From Shewanella psychropiezotolerans (GTDB lineage Bacteria > Pseudomonadota > Gammaproteobacteria > Enterobacterales > Shewanellaceae), in contig NZ_CP041614.1 in NCBI RefSeq assembly GCF_007197555.1, positions 3,712,001-3,776,000 on the forward strand: 64,000 nucleotides of DNA. Reading direction: 5' to 3'. Position numbers and translations under genes: made by a program. Below the pieces are notes generated by a model. That model saw only the letters and a list, made by a program, of their open reading frames with translations. It was not told where the DNA came from and did no database searches. This document shows positions 26,113-33,288 of the stretch, one piece after another; position 1 is the first letter of the stretch; each line of letters opens with the position of its first letter.

Positions 26113-26509
26113 TTGCTTTAGGTCGTTATTGTCCCAAAGTTAGCTAGGGAAAAATTTTGTTTACATCCTGTTTGTCAGCTTTTGCAATAACTAAGCTAAT
26201 GTGGGGTGCAAAATACAAGACCTGACCCCGAACTCCACTATAAAAGCTGATGACATAGCCTCACTTTACTACTGTTTATTTACACAGTTATAATAGTGAT
26301 TGTGCATTTTCGCCACTATATGGGTGGAAAAGGAAGGCTCTCTAAAGCTAAAAACTGCTAAGCAACTGTTTACAGGCAAGTATCCCCTACAGTTAAATCA
26401 AAGCACATCACAAATAAGTAAATTCTGGTTTTCACCATAAGAGGTGTTAGCGAAATTGCTGACTCTAACTTCGTAAGGCATTGAACTTGTGATTATTTTG
26501 GGTTAAATT
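26113..26509. other. Intergenic region left of the cassette cluster
   Basis: About 400 bases with no gene. A CAAGACCTGACCCCG string at about 26215 resembles short dispersed motifs seen near mobile elements in gammaproteobacteria, but no transposase or paired repeat is present. Confidence 0.4.
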
Positions 26510-26572
26510 GTTAACATGAAAACAACTTGGCTGTATGTTCTTATTCGGAATTCAGCCTAATATACTGTTAGC
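26510..26572 (+). repeat. attC-like site at left end of the cassette cluster
   Basis: Imperfect palindrome TAACA...TTGGCTG...CAGCCTAA...TGTTA (26512-26516, 26527-26533, 26553-26560, 26566-26570). The predicted crossover is G-TTAGC at 26567, followed by the first cassette gene 24 bases on. Confidence 0.5.
26537..26570 (+). repeat. 34-bp terminal inverted repeat, left copy
   Basis: Begins GTTCTTATTCGGAATTCAGC and ends ATATACTGTTA. It is identical, in reverse complement, to 31597-31630. Identity stops exactly at the TTA after the G of the integron-type crossover. Confidence 0.9.
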
Positions 26573-26593
26573 TCTTAATGAGAGCAGGAAAAT

Positions 26594-27436
26594 ATGGAAA
26601 CTGCTGAAGTATCAGAAAGTTTTTGGGGCGACAAGCTCTATCAACAGCGTGCAAGAGAAGCACTACCATTATTAGTTAGGCAAGCTCTTGTGGGGGAAAA
26701 AATATTCTATTCTCAGCTCGCTGATGAAATGAGTATGCCCAACGCTCGGAACTTAAATTACGTTTTGGGCTGTATTGGCTCTACATTAATCGAGCTTGGC
26801 GAAGAGCATGATATAGATATACCTCCTATTCAATGTCTAGTTGTAAACAAGACTACAGAGCTTCCTGGAGAAGGAATCGGTTGGTTCATCTCGGACTCAG
26901 ATTTTCGCAAGCTAAATAAGAAGCAAAAAAAAGTCGTGGTCGATAGTCAGCTTGCAAAAATATATGCATTCCCAGACTGGCTGAAAATTTTAAAATTACT
27001 TGGTTTAAAGAAGCCTGATTTCCCTTCTCTGCCAAAACAAAAGCCCCGAAAAGGTGGGGGCGAAGGCAAAGCGCATAAAGCTCTAAAGGAATATATTGCC
27101 AAAAATCCGGTTGTAGTTGGACTATCTGATAACTGGCCAATTGGTGAAATAGAGTTCGATCTACCGTCAGGTGATTCAGTCGATGTGATGTTTTCATGGC
27201 GGAAACAGATGGTTGCAGTTGAGGTTAAGTCAAAAATATCCGATGTGGCAGATATTAGTAGAGGGCTATTTCAATGCGTAAAATACCAGTCTGTAACGGA
27301 GGCAATGCTTGGTGTGCAAGGACTTCCACAAAATGTGAGAACTGTATTGGTTCTAGAGTCAAAATTCCCATCAAGCCTTAAAACAACGCAGCATATGCTT
27401 GGAATTGAAGTTATTGATGAAATTCAACCATCATGA
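26594..27436 (+). CDS. Candidate PD-(D/E)XK nuclease, cassette gene
   Basis: A 280-aa protein. The C-terminal half has WPIGEIEFDLPSGDSVDVMF followed by MVAVEVKSKISDVADISRG, a good PD-(D/E)XK core: Asp in VDVMF and ExK in VEVKSK, then a Gln in the following helix (FQCVKYQ). The N-terminal half (REALPLLVRQALVGEKIFYS) looks like a DNA-binding or wHTH domain. Some defence and repair nucleases share this layout. It is the first cassette gene and overlaps a 78-aa gene by four bases. Substrate unknown. Confidence 0.65.
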   Translation: METAEVSESFWGDKLYQQRAREALPLLVRQALVGEKIFYSQLADEMSMPNARNLNYVLGCIGSTLIELGEEHDIDIPPIQCLVVNKTTELPGEGIGWFISDSDFRKLNKKQKKVVVDSQLAKIYAFPDWLKILKLLGLKKPDFPSLPKQKPRKGGGEGKAHKALKEYIAKNPVVVGLSDNWPIGEIEFDLPSGDSVDVMFSWRKQMVAVEVKSKISDVADISRGLFQCVKYQSVTEAMLGVQGLPQNVRTVLVLESKFPSSLKTTQHMLGIEVIDEIQPS

Positions 27437-27669
27437 AGCACGAACTCTGGATAGAAAATGAAGACGAGCAGACGTTTTGTCTTTCCGGCCCTCATGGTGA
27501 TGACGCTCGACGCTTGCTGGAGCCTGAAGCAAAGCTCACATGGACATGCGAGGCCTCCTCTAATTTCGAGGCAATGACAAAGTACTACGAGCACATGAGC
27601 TGGGGAGAGTATAAATCTGACTACCCAGAAGAAAACAAAAAAACATATTCTGAGCTTGGCTGGGAGTAA
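27433..27669 (+). CDS. Small acidic protein coupled to the nuclease gene
   Basis: A 78-aa acidic, aromatic-rich protein (MKHELWIENEDEQTFCLSGP, then WTCEASSNFEAMTKYYEHM) sharing ATGA with the nuclease. Small acidic hypotheticals like this are very common in integron cassettes. It could be an inhibitor or immunity partner of the nuclease. This is inference from coupling and charge only. Confidence 0.65.
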   Translation: MKHELWIENEDEQTFCLSGPHGDDARRLLEPEAKLTWTCEASSNFEAMTKYYEHMSWGEYKSDYPEENKKTYSELGWE

Positions 27670-27675
27670 CATGCA

Positions 27676-27777
27676 TTTAACAAGCGCAGGCTGCCGGACT
27701 AAATGGCGCGTCATCCACTTTGCAAAAGACCGCAAAGCGGCCGCCACCCCATTTGTCCGCTGCTGCGGGCGTTATGT
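27676..27777 (+). repeat. attC-like site after the nuclease cassette
   Basis: TTTAACAAGCGCAGGCTGCC at the left and GCTGCGGGCGTTATGT at the right pair as an imperfect hairpin, with GCCGGAC / GTCCGC closer in. TTTAACA...GTTATGT fits the RYYYAAC...GTTRRRY ends. A longer frame of the next gene would translate this site and is not used. Confidence 0.75.
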
Positions 27778-28273
27778 GCAAAATCAAATCAGGTTGCGTG
27801 ACCAATTGAAAAATTTAATTATTAGAAAAGCATCATCGAAAGATCAATTAGCTTTACTTAACTTAGAACAAAAAGTAATTGAAGCAGAGCGACCTTTTAA
27901 CAATACAATAAAGCCTGAAAATGCAATTTATTATGATCTAAAAAATTTAGTTACAGATGATGCTTCCCACTTAGTGGTCGCTGAACTTAAGGGAAAAATT
28001 ATTGGATCTGGTTACGCTCAAATTAGAGAGTCTAAGAAATCACTTAAACATACCAAACATGCTTATCTTGGCTTTATGTATGTCGAACCAGATTACAGAG
28101 GATTAGGTATAAATAAGCTGATTATGGAAAGTCTTATTGATTGGAGTAAACAACAGGATATATTTGACTTGTATTTAGATGTTTATGATGGAAATGATGC
28201 CGCCATAAGAGCTTATGAAAAAGTTGGTTTTGTTAAGTCTTTAGTTGAAATGAAAATAAATCTCGGTGTGTAA
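27776..28273 (+). CDS. GNAT-family acetyltransferase, cassette gene
   Basis: A protein of about 165 aa from GTG 27776 just after the attC. The acetyl-CoA-binding motif A is clear: FMYVEPDYRGLGINKLIMES (R-G-x-G), followed by LDVYDGNDAAIRAYEKVGF, the usual motif B. The N-terminal part is lysine-rich. The substrate cannot be predicted. Acetyltransferases are frequent integron cargo, some giving drug resistance or acting as toxins. The start is uncertain; TTG or later codons are possible. Confidence 0.82.
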   Translation: MQNQIRLRDQLKNLIIRKASSKDQLALLNLEQKVIEAERPFNNTIKPENAIYYDLKNLVTDDASHLVVAELKGKIIGSGYAQIRESKKSLKHTKHAYLGFMYVEPDYRGLGINKLIMESLIDWSKQQDIFDLYLDVYDGNDAAIRAYEKVGFVKSLVEMKINLGV

Positions 28274-28281
28274 TTAAGCAC

Positions 28282-28330
28282 ATAACTAAGGATAGGTCGC
28301 ACGCAGCCGCGTCCTATCCTTATTAGTTAT
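28282..28330. repeat. attC-like hairpin at the meeting point of the two blocks
   Basis: ATAACTAAGGATAGG (28282-28296) pairs with CCTATCCTTATTAGTTAT (28313-28330), with two unpaired bases on one side, as in attC extrahelical bases. Cassettes converge on it from both directions. It could also act as a bidirectional terminator. Confidence 0.6.
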
Positions 28331-28337
28331 ACGCTGA

Positions 28338-28787
28338 TTACATATGAAGAGTAAACCTCAACATATCGTAATGCTGTAATCCATTTTCGTAAATAGGCTC
28401 ATCATAATTATCAACGAAGAAGTTTTTAAAAACCTCTTCGGCTCTAAAGCCAAGCCTTTGGTAAAAAGCTAACTGATGCCCAAATGTACCAGTGCCTAGT
28501 ATCAATTTTGTTACATTCCGATTCTTAAGCTCACTAATAACAAACTCAAGCAACTTTGTCCCGATGCCTTGCCCTTGCATATTTTGAAACGAAGCAATAT
28601 TAAATAGCTCAATTTCACCATCAGTATTTGAGTTTACAACGCAGACACTTACAAGCTCGTTTTCTACAAAAGCACCAAAGCAAGTTGCACCATTTAGATA
28701 GTCACGAACTTTAGATTCTAGAGGATCAGCAAGAAGCAATAAATTCATTGGAACAAGATCACAAGGTACTTCTCTATATTGGATCAA
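28338..28787 (-). CDS. GNAT-family acetyltransferase, cassette gene
   Basis: A 149-aa protein from TTG 28787 with GGAG about seven bases before. It contains the GNAT core IELFNIASFQNMQGQGIGTK (Q-x-x-G-x-G) and LILGTGTFGHQLAFYQRLGF. It is a full single-domain acetyltransferase. It is unlike the other GNAT in sequence, so the pair did not arise by recent duplication. Leftward cassette between two attC-like sites. Confidence 0.85.
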   Translation of the reverse strand: MIQYREVPCDLVPMNLLLLADPLESKVRDYLNGATCFGAFVENELVSVCVVNSNTDGEIELFNIASFQNMQGQGIGTKLLEFVISELKNRNVTKLILGTGTFGHQLAFYQRLGFRAEEVFKNFFVDNYDEPIYENGLQHYDMLRFTLHM

Positions 28788-28810
28788 TTAACACTCCAAA
28801 ATGGACTAGC

Positions 28811-28880
28811 GTATAACGCCCGCATTCGGGCTGGCTTGGAGCGCAGCGGAAAGCCAGTCCGACAACATGCGCTTGTTAAC
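28811..28880 (-). repeat. attC-like site (70 bp)
   Basis: On the minus strand it reads GTTAACAAGCGCATG...GCGGGCGTTATAC, with internal arms ACTGGCTT / AAGCCAG. This is the best attC in the window: size, ends and double-arm structure all fit. Confidence 0.8.
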
Positions 28881-28881
28881 A

Positions 28882-29814
28882 TTACGACTTTGACTCATAT
28901 TCTTCATCTATTTCTTTAGCAATAACTTCAAGGGTTTTTATTTGCTCAGAAACAAAAGATGCAAATATGTATACATCTTTATCATTGAGCTTTGCTTCAG
29001 GATAACTGTCAAAATATGCTTTGATTTCAGACATTGGATAAGCTATTAACTCATAATGATAATTTACAGAGTCATAAACATTCCACTCGCCTCGCTCTTC
29101 CAATTTAGCCTGAAAGTCATCCAAGCAATCTTGGATACACTTCACATGTATTGCGCCTAGTGAAAATGCAGAGCTATTAAATGAGGCTTCAAATATTTTG
29201 CTAAAGAAATAGCTTATTGTGTGTGGAAAACACTCGGCCAATTTGACATCTTTATGCTTTTCTCGATGTTCCATTTCTTGAGCCTCCAGCTCTTTGATAA
29301 CTTTTTCTAAAAGCTCACCTAAATAAGTATTCTGGGTTTCAAGAAGTTTAGGAATTACAACATGCGACATTTCATAGTCTTTATCATCTGAGTATGCTGT
29401 CATAAGTTCAAAGCTCAGCGGTGACAAAGAAAACCTTGAAATAAAGCAGGACTTCACAAGCCCATTTTCTTTTTGCATTCCTGGGTGGCCTGCTGCGCTA
29501 TTTCTTATCATTCTGATTTGTTGCAACTCTTTCGGGAGCTTGATCTTAATACCCAAAACATCAGCAATGTGTTTTGCTGCATCCTGCTGAAGCAGCAAGG
29601 TTTGCAGTATCCCATAGACGATCAAGTAGGCAGCGCCATCTCCTTCAGTTTTACAAAGTGAAGGGTATGCTGCTATGGCAAGCTCAGTATCTCCGATTAA
29701 ATCGAGGGAGCTGCATAGCTTGTTCCAGCCTGCGCGCTTATTGAGCAACGTAGATTGACGTCTAGGGCTATTTATAAAATCCCTAATTTTCCTTTCTAGC
29801 TCGGTAATATCCAT
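28882..29814 (-). CDS. HEPN-motif protein, cassette gene (candidate RNase/defence)
   Basis: A 310-aa helical protein. LQQIRMIRNSAAGHPG contains R-N-x4-H, the catalytic R(x4-6)H motif of HEPN ribonucleases with the typical polar residue after Arg. The flanking helices (GAAYLIVYGILQTLLLQQDA, FELMTAYSDDKDYEMSH) fit a HEPN bundle. The C-terminal 150 residues are helical and acidic with no motif I know. HEPN proteins are common toxins and abortive-infection effectors, but no antitoxin gene adjoins it. The ATG lies ten bases after the attC crossover, typical of a cassette. Confidence 0.65.
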   Translation of the reverse strand: MDITELERKIRDFINSPRRQSTLLNKRAGWNKLCSSLDLIGDTELAIAAYPSLCKTEGDGAAYLIVYGILQTLLLQQDAAKHIADVLGIKIKLPKELQQIRMIRNSAAGHPGMQKENGLVKSCFISRFSLSPLSFELMTAYSDDKDYEMSHVVIPKLLETQNTYLGELLEKVIKELEAQEMEHREKHKDVKLAECFPHTISYFFSKIFEASFNSSAFSLGAIHVKCIQDCLDDFQAKLEERGEWNVYDSVNYHYELIAYPMSEIKAYFDSYPEAKLNDKDVYIFASFVSEQIKTLEVIAKEIDEEYESKS

Positions 29815-29822
29815 AATAGTGT

Positions 29823-29920
29823 TAACGCTTTGCTAAGCGACAATAAAATTGTTGGCTAAAATTAGCGAGGAACGAGCAAAAGCCAACTGTTTTTTGTCCG
29901 TTTAAGCAACTTGTTAAATT
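29823..29920 (-). repeat. attC-like site (VCR-like, about 98 bp)
   Basis: On the minus strand: TTTAACAAGTTGCTTAAACG at the start, the arm CAGTTGGC pairing with AGCCAAC, and GCGTTAAC at the end. It is clearly similar to the site at 30876-30973, including ACAAAAAACAGTTGG. Confidence 0.75.
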
Positions 29921-29925
29921 GCAAT

Positions 29926-30267
29926 CTACTTTGATAGAGGTAGCAAAATAGGTACTTTAAATTTGATTCGGCTGACTGAACTGTTTTGATTAGAAGCCTG
30001 AGATGCCGAAGTTACAGAAATTTCGCCCATATCTCCTCCACCCTCAGAAGTACTACTTGCTTCTTTAACTGTTACAGCTACATCAAACTCCACACCTTGC
30101 AGAGGGACATATGTTTCCACGCAAAAGCTATAATCAGTAGCTTTACCATCCATTCGAGCGGTACTTGGATTTATTTTTGCATTTTTAGTTTCACTGTACT
30201 TTTGTGCTGAAGAAACACCGTCTATGATCTGTTTTAAAGTTTGTGATACAAAGTTTTCGAGTTGCAT
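29926..30267 (-). CDS. Trypco2-like conflict-system protein
   Basis: A 113-aa protein: N-terminal helix (MQLENFVSQTLKQIIDGVSS), a beta segment with GVEFDVAVTVKEA, a Gly-rich loop and the C-terminal strand SSVSRIKFKVPILLP. This closely follows the pattern of trypsin-co-occurring domain 2, a small domain found in predicted bacterial conflict and NTPase-effector systems. No protease or NTPase adjoins it. It begins two bases after the stop of the upstream gene, so the two are an operon within one cassette. Confidence 0.68.
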   Translation of the reverse strand: MQLENFVSQTLKQIIDGVSSAQKYSETKNAKINPSTARMDGKATDYSFCVETYVPLQGVEFDVAVTVKEASSTSEGGGDMGEISVTSASQASNQNSSVSRIKFKVPILLPLSK

Positions 30268-30269
30268 GA

Positions 30270-30859
30270 CTACCCCAATAATGAAACGATTAAAGAACCA
30301 ATAGATGCAATACTTGCAAATGTTGGCAAAGAGTTTACCAGCGCGCCCACAACAACTTTACTTGGTTTTTCAGATTGGCACTGAGAATCTATTGCATCAA
30401 CAACTTCTAGGGCATCTTGAGTCTCTTGCTCAGTTAGTTTCAGGCGCTTAATTTCTTCGCGTAGCGCGAATACACTCTCAAGTAGCTCACCATTATTATT
30501 TACAATATTTGTCGAGTTATCGACAGAGTTATTGTTTACTCTATTGTTTGCACCATTCAAATTATATGTAATTGATTGAATAGCTTTATCAGCTTCAGGT
30601 AATCCAAGATTTTTGTGAACAATTTGATAACCAGCGGGATACCACCTAAACCCTCATGGAAGCCAGGATCTATAACTTCATATGTTTGCATTGCTCCATT
30701 AGACATGGCTCTTTGAATTAAGTCACCAGTTTCTATCAAAATGTCGGAACGCTGAATAAATGTCTTCTTTGTTTGAACACTCGCTTGAATGTCTTCGAAA
30801 ACTTCACCATTTGCTTTTAACACTGATACTTTATCTTTCATCAAACTTGAAAATGGCAC
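30270..30859 (-). pseudogene. Partner of the trypco2-like protein, frameshifted
   Basis: Two frames (30557-30859 and 30270-30560) read as one protein once one C is restored to the C3 run at 30636-30638 (GGG on plus). The GTG at 30859 has GGAGG five bases upstream. The joined protein (about 196 aa) has an N-terminal beta domain (VLKANGEVFEDIQASVQTKK, IETGDLIQRAMSNGAM), YEVIDPGFHEGLGGIPAGY, an Asn-rich spacer (NNRVNNNSVDNSTNIVNNN), a charged helix and a hydrophobic C-terminus (FASIASIGSLIVSLLG). I do not know its function; the end could insert in membranes. Confidence 0.72.
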
Positions 30860-30875
30860 ATCGGCCTCCTTGCAA

Positions 30876-30973
30876 TTTAACACCCTGTTAACAGGCAATA
30901 AAATAGTTGGTTCAAATATGCGACGAAGGAGCAAAACCAACTGTTTTTTGTCCTTGTTTAACAGCTTGTTATG
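30876..30973 (-). repeat. attC-like site (VCR-like)
   Basis: On the minus strand: ATAACAAGCTGTTAAACAAG, arm ACAGTTGGTT pairing with AACCAACT, end GTGTTAAATTG. Similar to 29823-29920. It overlaps the last codons of the upstream zinc-ribbon gene. Confidence 0.75.
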
Positions 30974-31571
30974 TACTTTTACACAACTCTTCGATAATGC
31001 TACTTTTATGTTTAGAATACAACTCTGATATGGCTTTAGCTTCCATAGCTTTCCATGACGGAAACTTAGTTGTTTTGACTATGAAGTTATTCCATTCTTG
31101 AGAATTAAGATCATTCTGGTGATCAATTTCAATATTCGAGCTATCAACATACTCTCGCAAGGAGTTTACACCGGTATTATTTTGGATAAAGTTATCTGTT
31201 AAAACTTCAATAAGTTGAAAGTTACTCTTTAATTGATATTCACCTTTTCTATTACATTTTGAGCACAAAAAACATAATTTACTACCAATATCCCACTCAT
31301 GGATTTTCATTCTTGTTGTAAATTTTTTCGAGCAACAAGAACAGTTTTGAGCAACTAAATCGTCTTGTTTTTGACGTTTATTGAAACACTTTTGACATAG
31401 AGAATTTTCTTCACCATTGACCGTAATACTATATCGATTTTCTTTTTGGTGGCTTATTACGCTATTACAATCTAAACAATTAGATTGCTTAGGGTTTAAA
31501 TAGTAAATAAGAATAACTACTGATGAAATGAAGGCAAAAATCAAAGCAATTGTATTTTCTAAATCATCCAT
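30969..31571 (-). CDS. Zinc-ribbon membrane-anchored protein, cassette gene
   Basis: A 200-aa protein with an N-terminal membrane segment (IALIFAFISSVVILIYYLNP), then CLDCNSV, CQKCFN, CSCCSKKF and CSKCNRKG, making two probable zinc ribbons. A charged C-terminus ends EELCKST. Family not recognised. It is the first cassette of the leftward block, starting 28 bases after the crossover at the right terminal repeat. Confidence 0.65.
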   Translation of the reverse strand: MDDLENTIALIFAFISSVVILIYYLNPKQSNCLDCNSVISHQKENRYSITVNGEENSLCQKCFNKRQKQDDLVAQNCSCCSKKFTTRMKIHEWDIGSKLCFLCSKCNRKGEYQLKSNFQLIEVLTDNFIQNNTGVNSLREYVDSSNIEIDHQNDLNSQEWNNFIVKTTKFPSWKAMEAKAISELYSKHKSSIIEELCKST

Positions 31572-31596
31572 AGTTAGCCAAAACTCTCGAAGTACA

Positions 31597-31630
31597 TAAC
31601 AGTATATTAGGCTGAATTCCGAATAAGAAC
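31597..31630 (-). repeat. 34-bp terminal inverted repeat, right copy
   Basis: TAACAGTATATTAGGCTGAA to CGAATAAGAAC, the exact reverse complement of 26537-26570. Beyond it the two flanks differ (GGTCTTAATA here, CATACAGCC at the left), so the match is a bounded repeat. Confidence 0.9.
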
Positions 31631-31943
31631 GGTCTTAATAAGAACAGGTCGCCAGAACTTTAATCACTCAAGACTAACAGTAAATCAATGTCCCAACAAT
31701 GACTTATAACATAGGAAGAACTCTATCCCAGTTTCTCTGCCCGAGTGAAACAAAGAACCTCTATCATTGCATAAAGTGCAATGTTCAAGCAGGAAGAAAA
31801 GTCACTAGGCTCCGGCTCACACGATAATTCTGGTGCTGGTCTTATATGTTGCGTCTCACATTAGCTTTTCTATTGCCAAAGCTTTACTTGTGCTACTTAA
31901 CTCTTCTATCAGTGAAACTGATTTTGGAGCATAAATGTTTTAC
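31631..31943. other. Intergenic region between cassette cluster and integrase
   Basis: About 310 bases. TTCTTATTAAGACC beside the terminal repeat partly repeats its end (AAGAAC...AAGAAC). A short palindrome TTGCATAAAGTGCAA lies at about 31768. No gene seen. Confidence 0.4.
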
Positions 31944-33122
31944 TCAAGATCCCTGCAGAATATGATTCTTTAGCAAATCCCAATATAACTGATAGGCAAT
32001 GATCTGCTCGTCATACCAATCATGCTTATTGTAAATAGCCATGATCCCACCCAACTCGTGGCCCAACATTTTTTCGGTTACATGCGGCATTATTTTTTGC
32101 TCACTTAATCGAGTTGATATTGTTCGCCTGAAATCATGCGGTACAAAGTGAGGATAATCGAGTTGCTCATTAAGACGTTGCACATAACGATTTAGCGCAT
32201 GCGTAGAAAGCGCTTTATCCTGGCTTAAGCCCTCGATCAAGAAATGCCGGTCTTGCCCATAAATAAAATCTAACGACTCAATGATACTGATGCTTTGGTT
32301 GCTTAATGGCCGCCGAATCATTTTGCCCGTTTTAGAGCGTTCTTTAGGCAATATCCATATCGCTTTATCAAGATTGAACTCGCAGCGTTCAGCGCCTCTT
32401 ATCTCAGCATTACGAGCACCTGTTAGAATAAGTAGCTTTACACAAGCTTTGGTTTTCGGTGTGGCTCTACTCGCCTCAACTTGACGCCATAACCCTGCCA
32501 TCTCACTCCACTCTAATACGCGCTCTCTGCGCGACTGGTGAGCACCTATTGCCTTAATGGGTATATCTAAGCATGCTGATGATTTAATTTCGCCACGGAC
32601 TTTTGACCAGCGTATCACCGTTTTTAAACGCTTAAGAATACTGCCGGCGTTTGCGGCTGTCGTATCATCTCTTACGCCATCGAGTAATTTAATCCATTCT
32701 GTGTATCGGTACCGCTCAACATCGATATTGAAATTTGGCATTATGTACTTGGAGATAAAGCTTTCATACAGAACAACAGTCGTTGGCGATAGCTGAGGGT
32801 GAGCGTATGCTTTCATAAAGTCATTGCAGATATCACCAAGCAGCCGGGCAGCACCTCTATTAACGCCATGGCAACGAGGGTCCAAGTTGTCAACTAACAG
32901 CTGCCTATACTCCAGCCCAGTTACACGAGCCTCGGAAAGTTTGATATCCGGGTACCGACCAATTTTGATTCGCTGTTGCTTAGCTTGCCAACGAAAGCGA
33001 TAATAAAAGGCAATGACAGCATTCTTTGTAATTCGTACACTTAAACCATCACGATCAGCAATCTCAATGGGGCCGTGGTAAGGTGCTTTTATATTCCTTA
33101 ATTTACTATCAGATAATGCCAT
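31944..33122 (-). CDS. Prophage integrase, P4-type tyrosine recombinase
   Basis: About 392 aa from ATG 33122 (MALSDSKLRNIKAPYHGPIE). The N-terminal arm-binding DUF4102 domain shows DGLSVRITKNAVIAFYYRFR and IKIGRYPDIKLSEAR. The catalytic residues are present: Arg in GARNAEIRGAERCEF, Lys in ERSKTGKMIRRPLS, HxxR in PHDFRRTISTRL, His in MLGHELGG and Tyr in MAIYNKHDWYDEQ. A longer reading to 33206 would include repeats and is not favoured. It lies at the prophage edge beside sbcB and should integrate and excise the element together with the AlpA-like protein. Confidence 0.9.
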   Translation of the reverse strand: MALSDSKLRNIKAPYHGPIEIADRDGLSVRITKNAVIAFYYRFRWQAKQQRIKIGRYPDIKLSEARVTGLEYRQLLVDNLDPRCHGVNRGAARLLGDICNDFMKAYAHPQLSPTTVVLYESFISKYIMPNFNIDVERYRYTEWIKLLDGVRDDTTAANAGSILKRLKTVIRWSKVRGEIKSSACLDIPIKAIGAHQSRRERVLEWSEMAGLWRQVEASRATPKTKACVKLLILTGARNAEIRGAERCEFNLDKAIWILPKERSKTGKMIRRPLSNQSISIIESLDFIYGQDRHFLIEGLSQDKALSTHALNRYVQRLNEQLDYPHFVPHDFRRTISTRLSEQKIMPHVTEKMLGHELGGIMAIYNKHDWYDEQIIAYQLYWDLLKNHILQGS

Positions 33123-33138
33123 TTGCTCAACCTTCGCG

Positions 33139-33182
33139 TGATGCACATTGTTAACAATTGTGATGCACATTATGATGCACAA
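33139..33182. repeat. Three TGATGCAC repeats before the integrase
   Basis: Copies at 33139-33146, 33161-33168 and 33173-33180, same orientation. They lie just before the integrase ATG and are likely integrase arm sites and/or autoregulatory sites near attP. Confidence 0.6.
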
Positions 33183-33288
33183 TTTTATTTTAACACTGTA
33201 ATTCAAAGTTGAACAGAAACGAACCTAACTTACCCTTAAGTACTGATATTCAAATGAAATATTCGTATTTTCGATACATAAGCGAACT

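Larger units (their letters stand above)
26510..31630. mobile_element. Integron-type gene cassette cluster without integrase (CALIN-like)
   Basis: A block of about 5.1 kb with six imperfectly palindromic attC-like sites. The cassettes form two convergent groups: two on the plus strand, four on the minus strand. Genes start 20-40 bases after each GTT crossover and have no promoters of their own, typical of cassettes. Both ends carry the same 34-bp sequence in inverted orientation, ending at the GTT. No integron integrase is in the window. Contents: candidate nuclease, HEPN protein, trypco2-like protein with partner, two acetyltransferases, zinc-ribbon membrane protein. The block sits between AlpA-like gene and integrase, a usual phage cargo slot. 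Confidence 0.72.
1..33288. mobile_element. Lambda-like siphovirus prophage, right-hand part
   Basis: An almost continuous set of phage genes runs from the window edge to a P4-type integrase beside the chromosomal gene sbcB. The leftward late genes follow lambda order (terminases, gpW, portal, protease-capsid, cement, FII/Z/U-like, tail tube, tape measure). The early region carries O/P-like replication genes, Cro, CI and an AlpA-like regulator. The left end lies outside the window, and I did not find an attachment core. The right boundary is inferred from the integrase lying next to sbcB and is good to about 100 bases. Frameshifts inside it may be sequence errors, so the prophage should not be called defective on that basis. 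Confidence 0.9.

Noticed and set aside
26200..26235. Insertion sequence end suggested by CAAGACCTGACCCCG
   Set aside because: There is no transposase, inverted partner or target duplication nearby.
27656..27775. Longer N-terminus for the first acetyltransferase
   Set aside because: The extra residues are a translation of the attC-like hairpin and match no GNAT sequence.
30860..30940. Longer N-terminus for the trypco2 partner
   Set aside because: It translates attC sequence, while GTG 30859 has a strong GGAGG ribosome-binding site.
1..33288. CRISPR array or tRNA gene in the phage region
   Set aside because: I found no regularly spaced repeats and no cloverleaf with a T-loop GGTTCGA-type motif.
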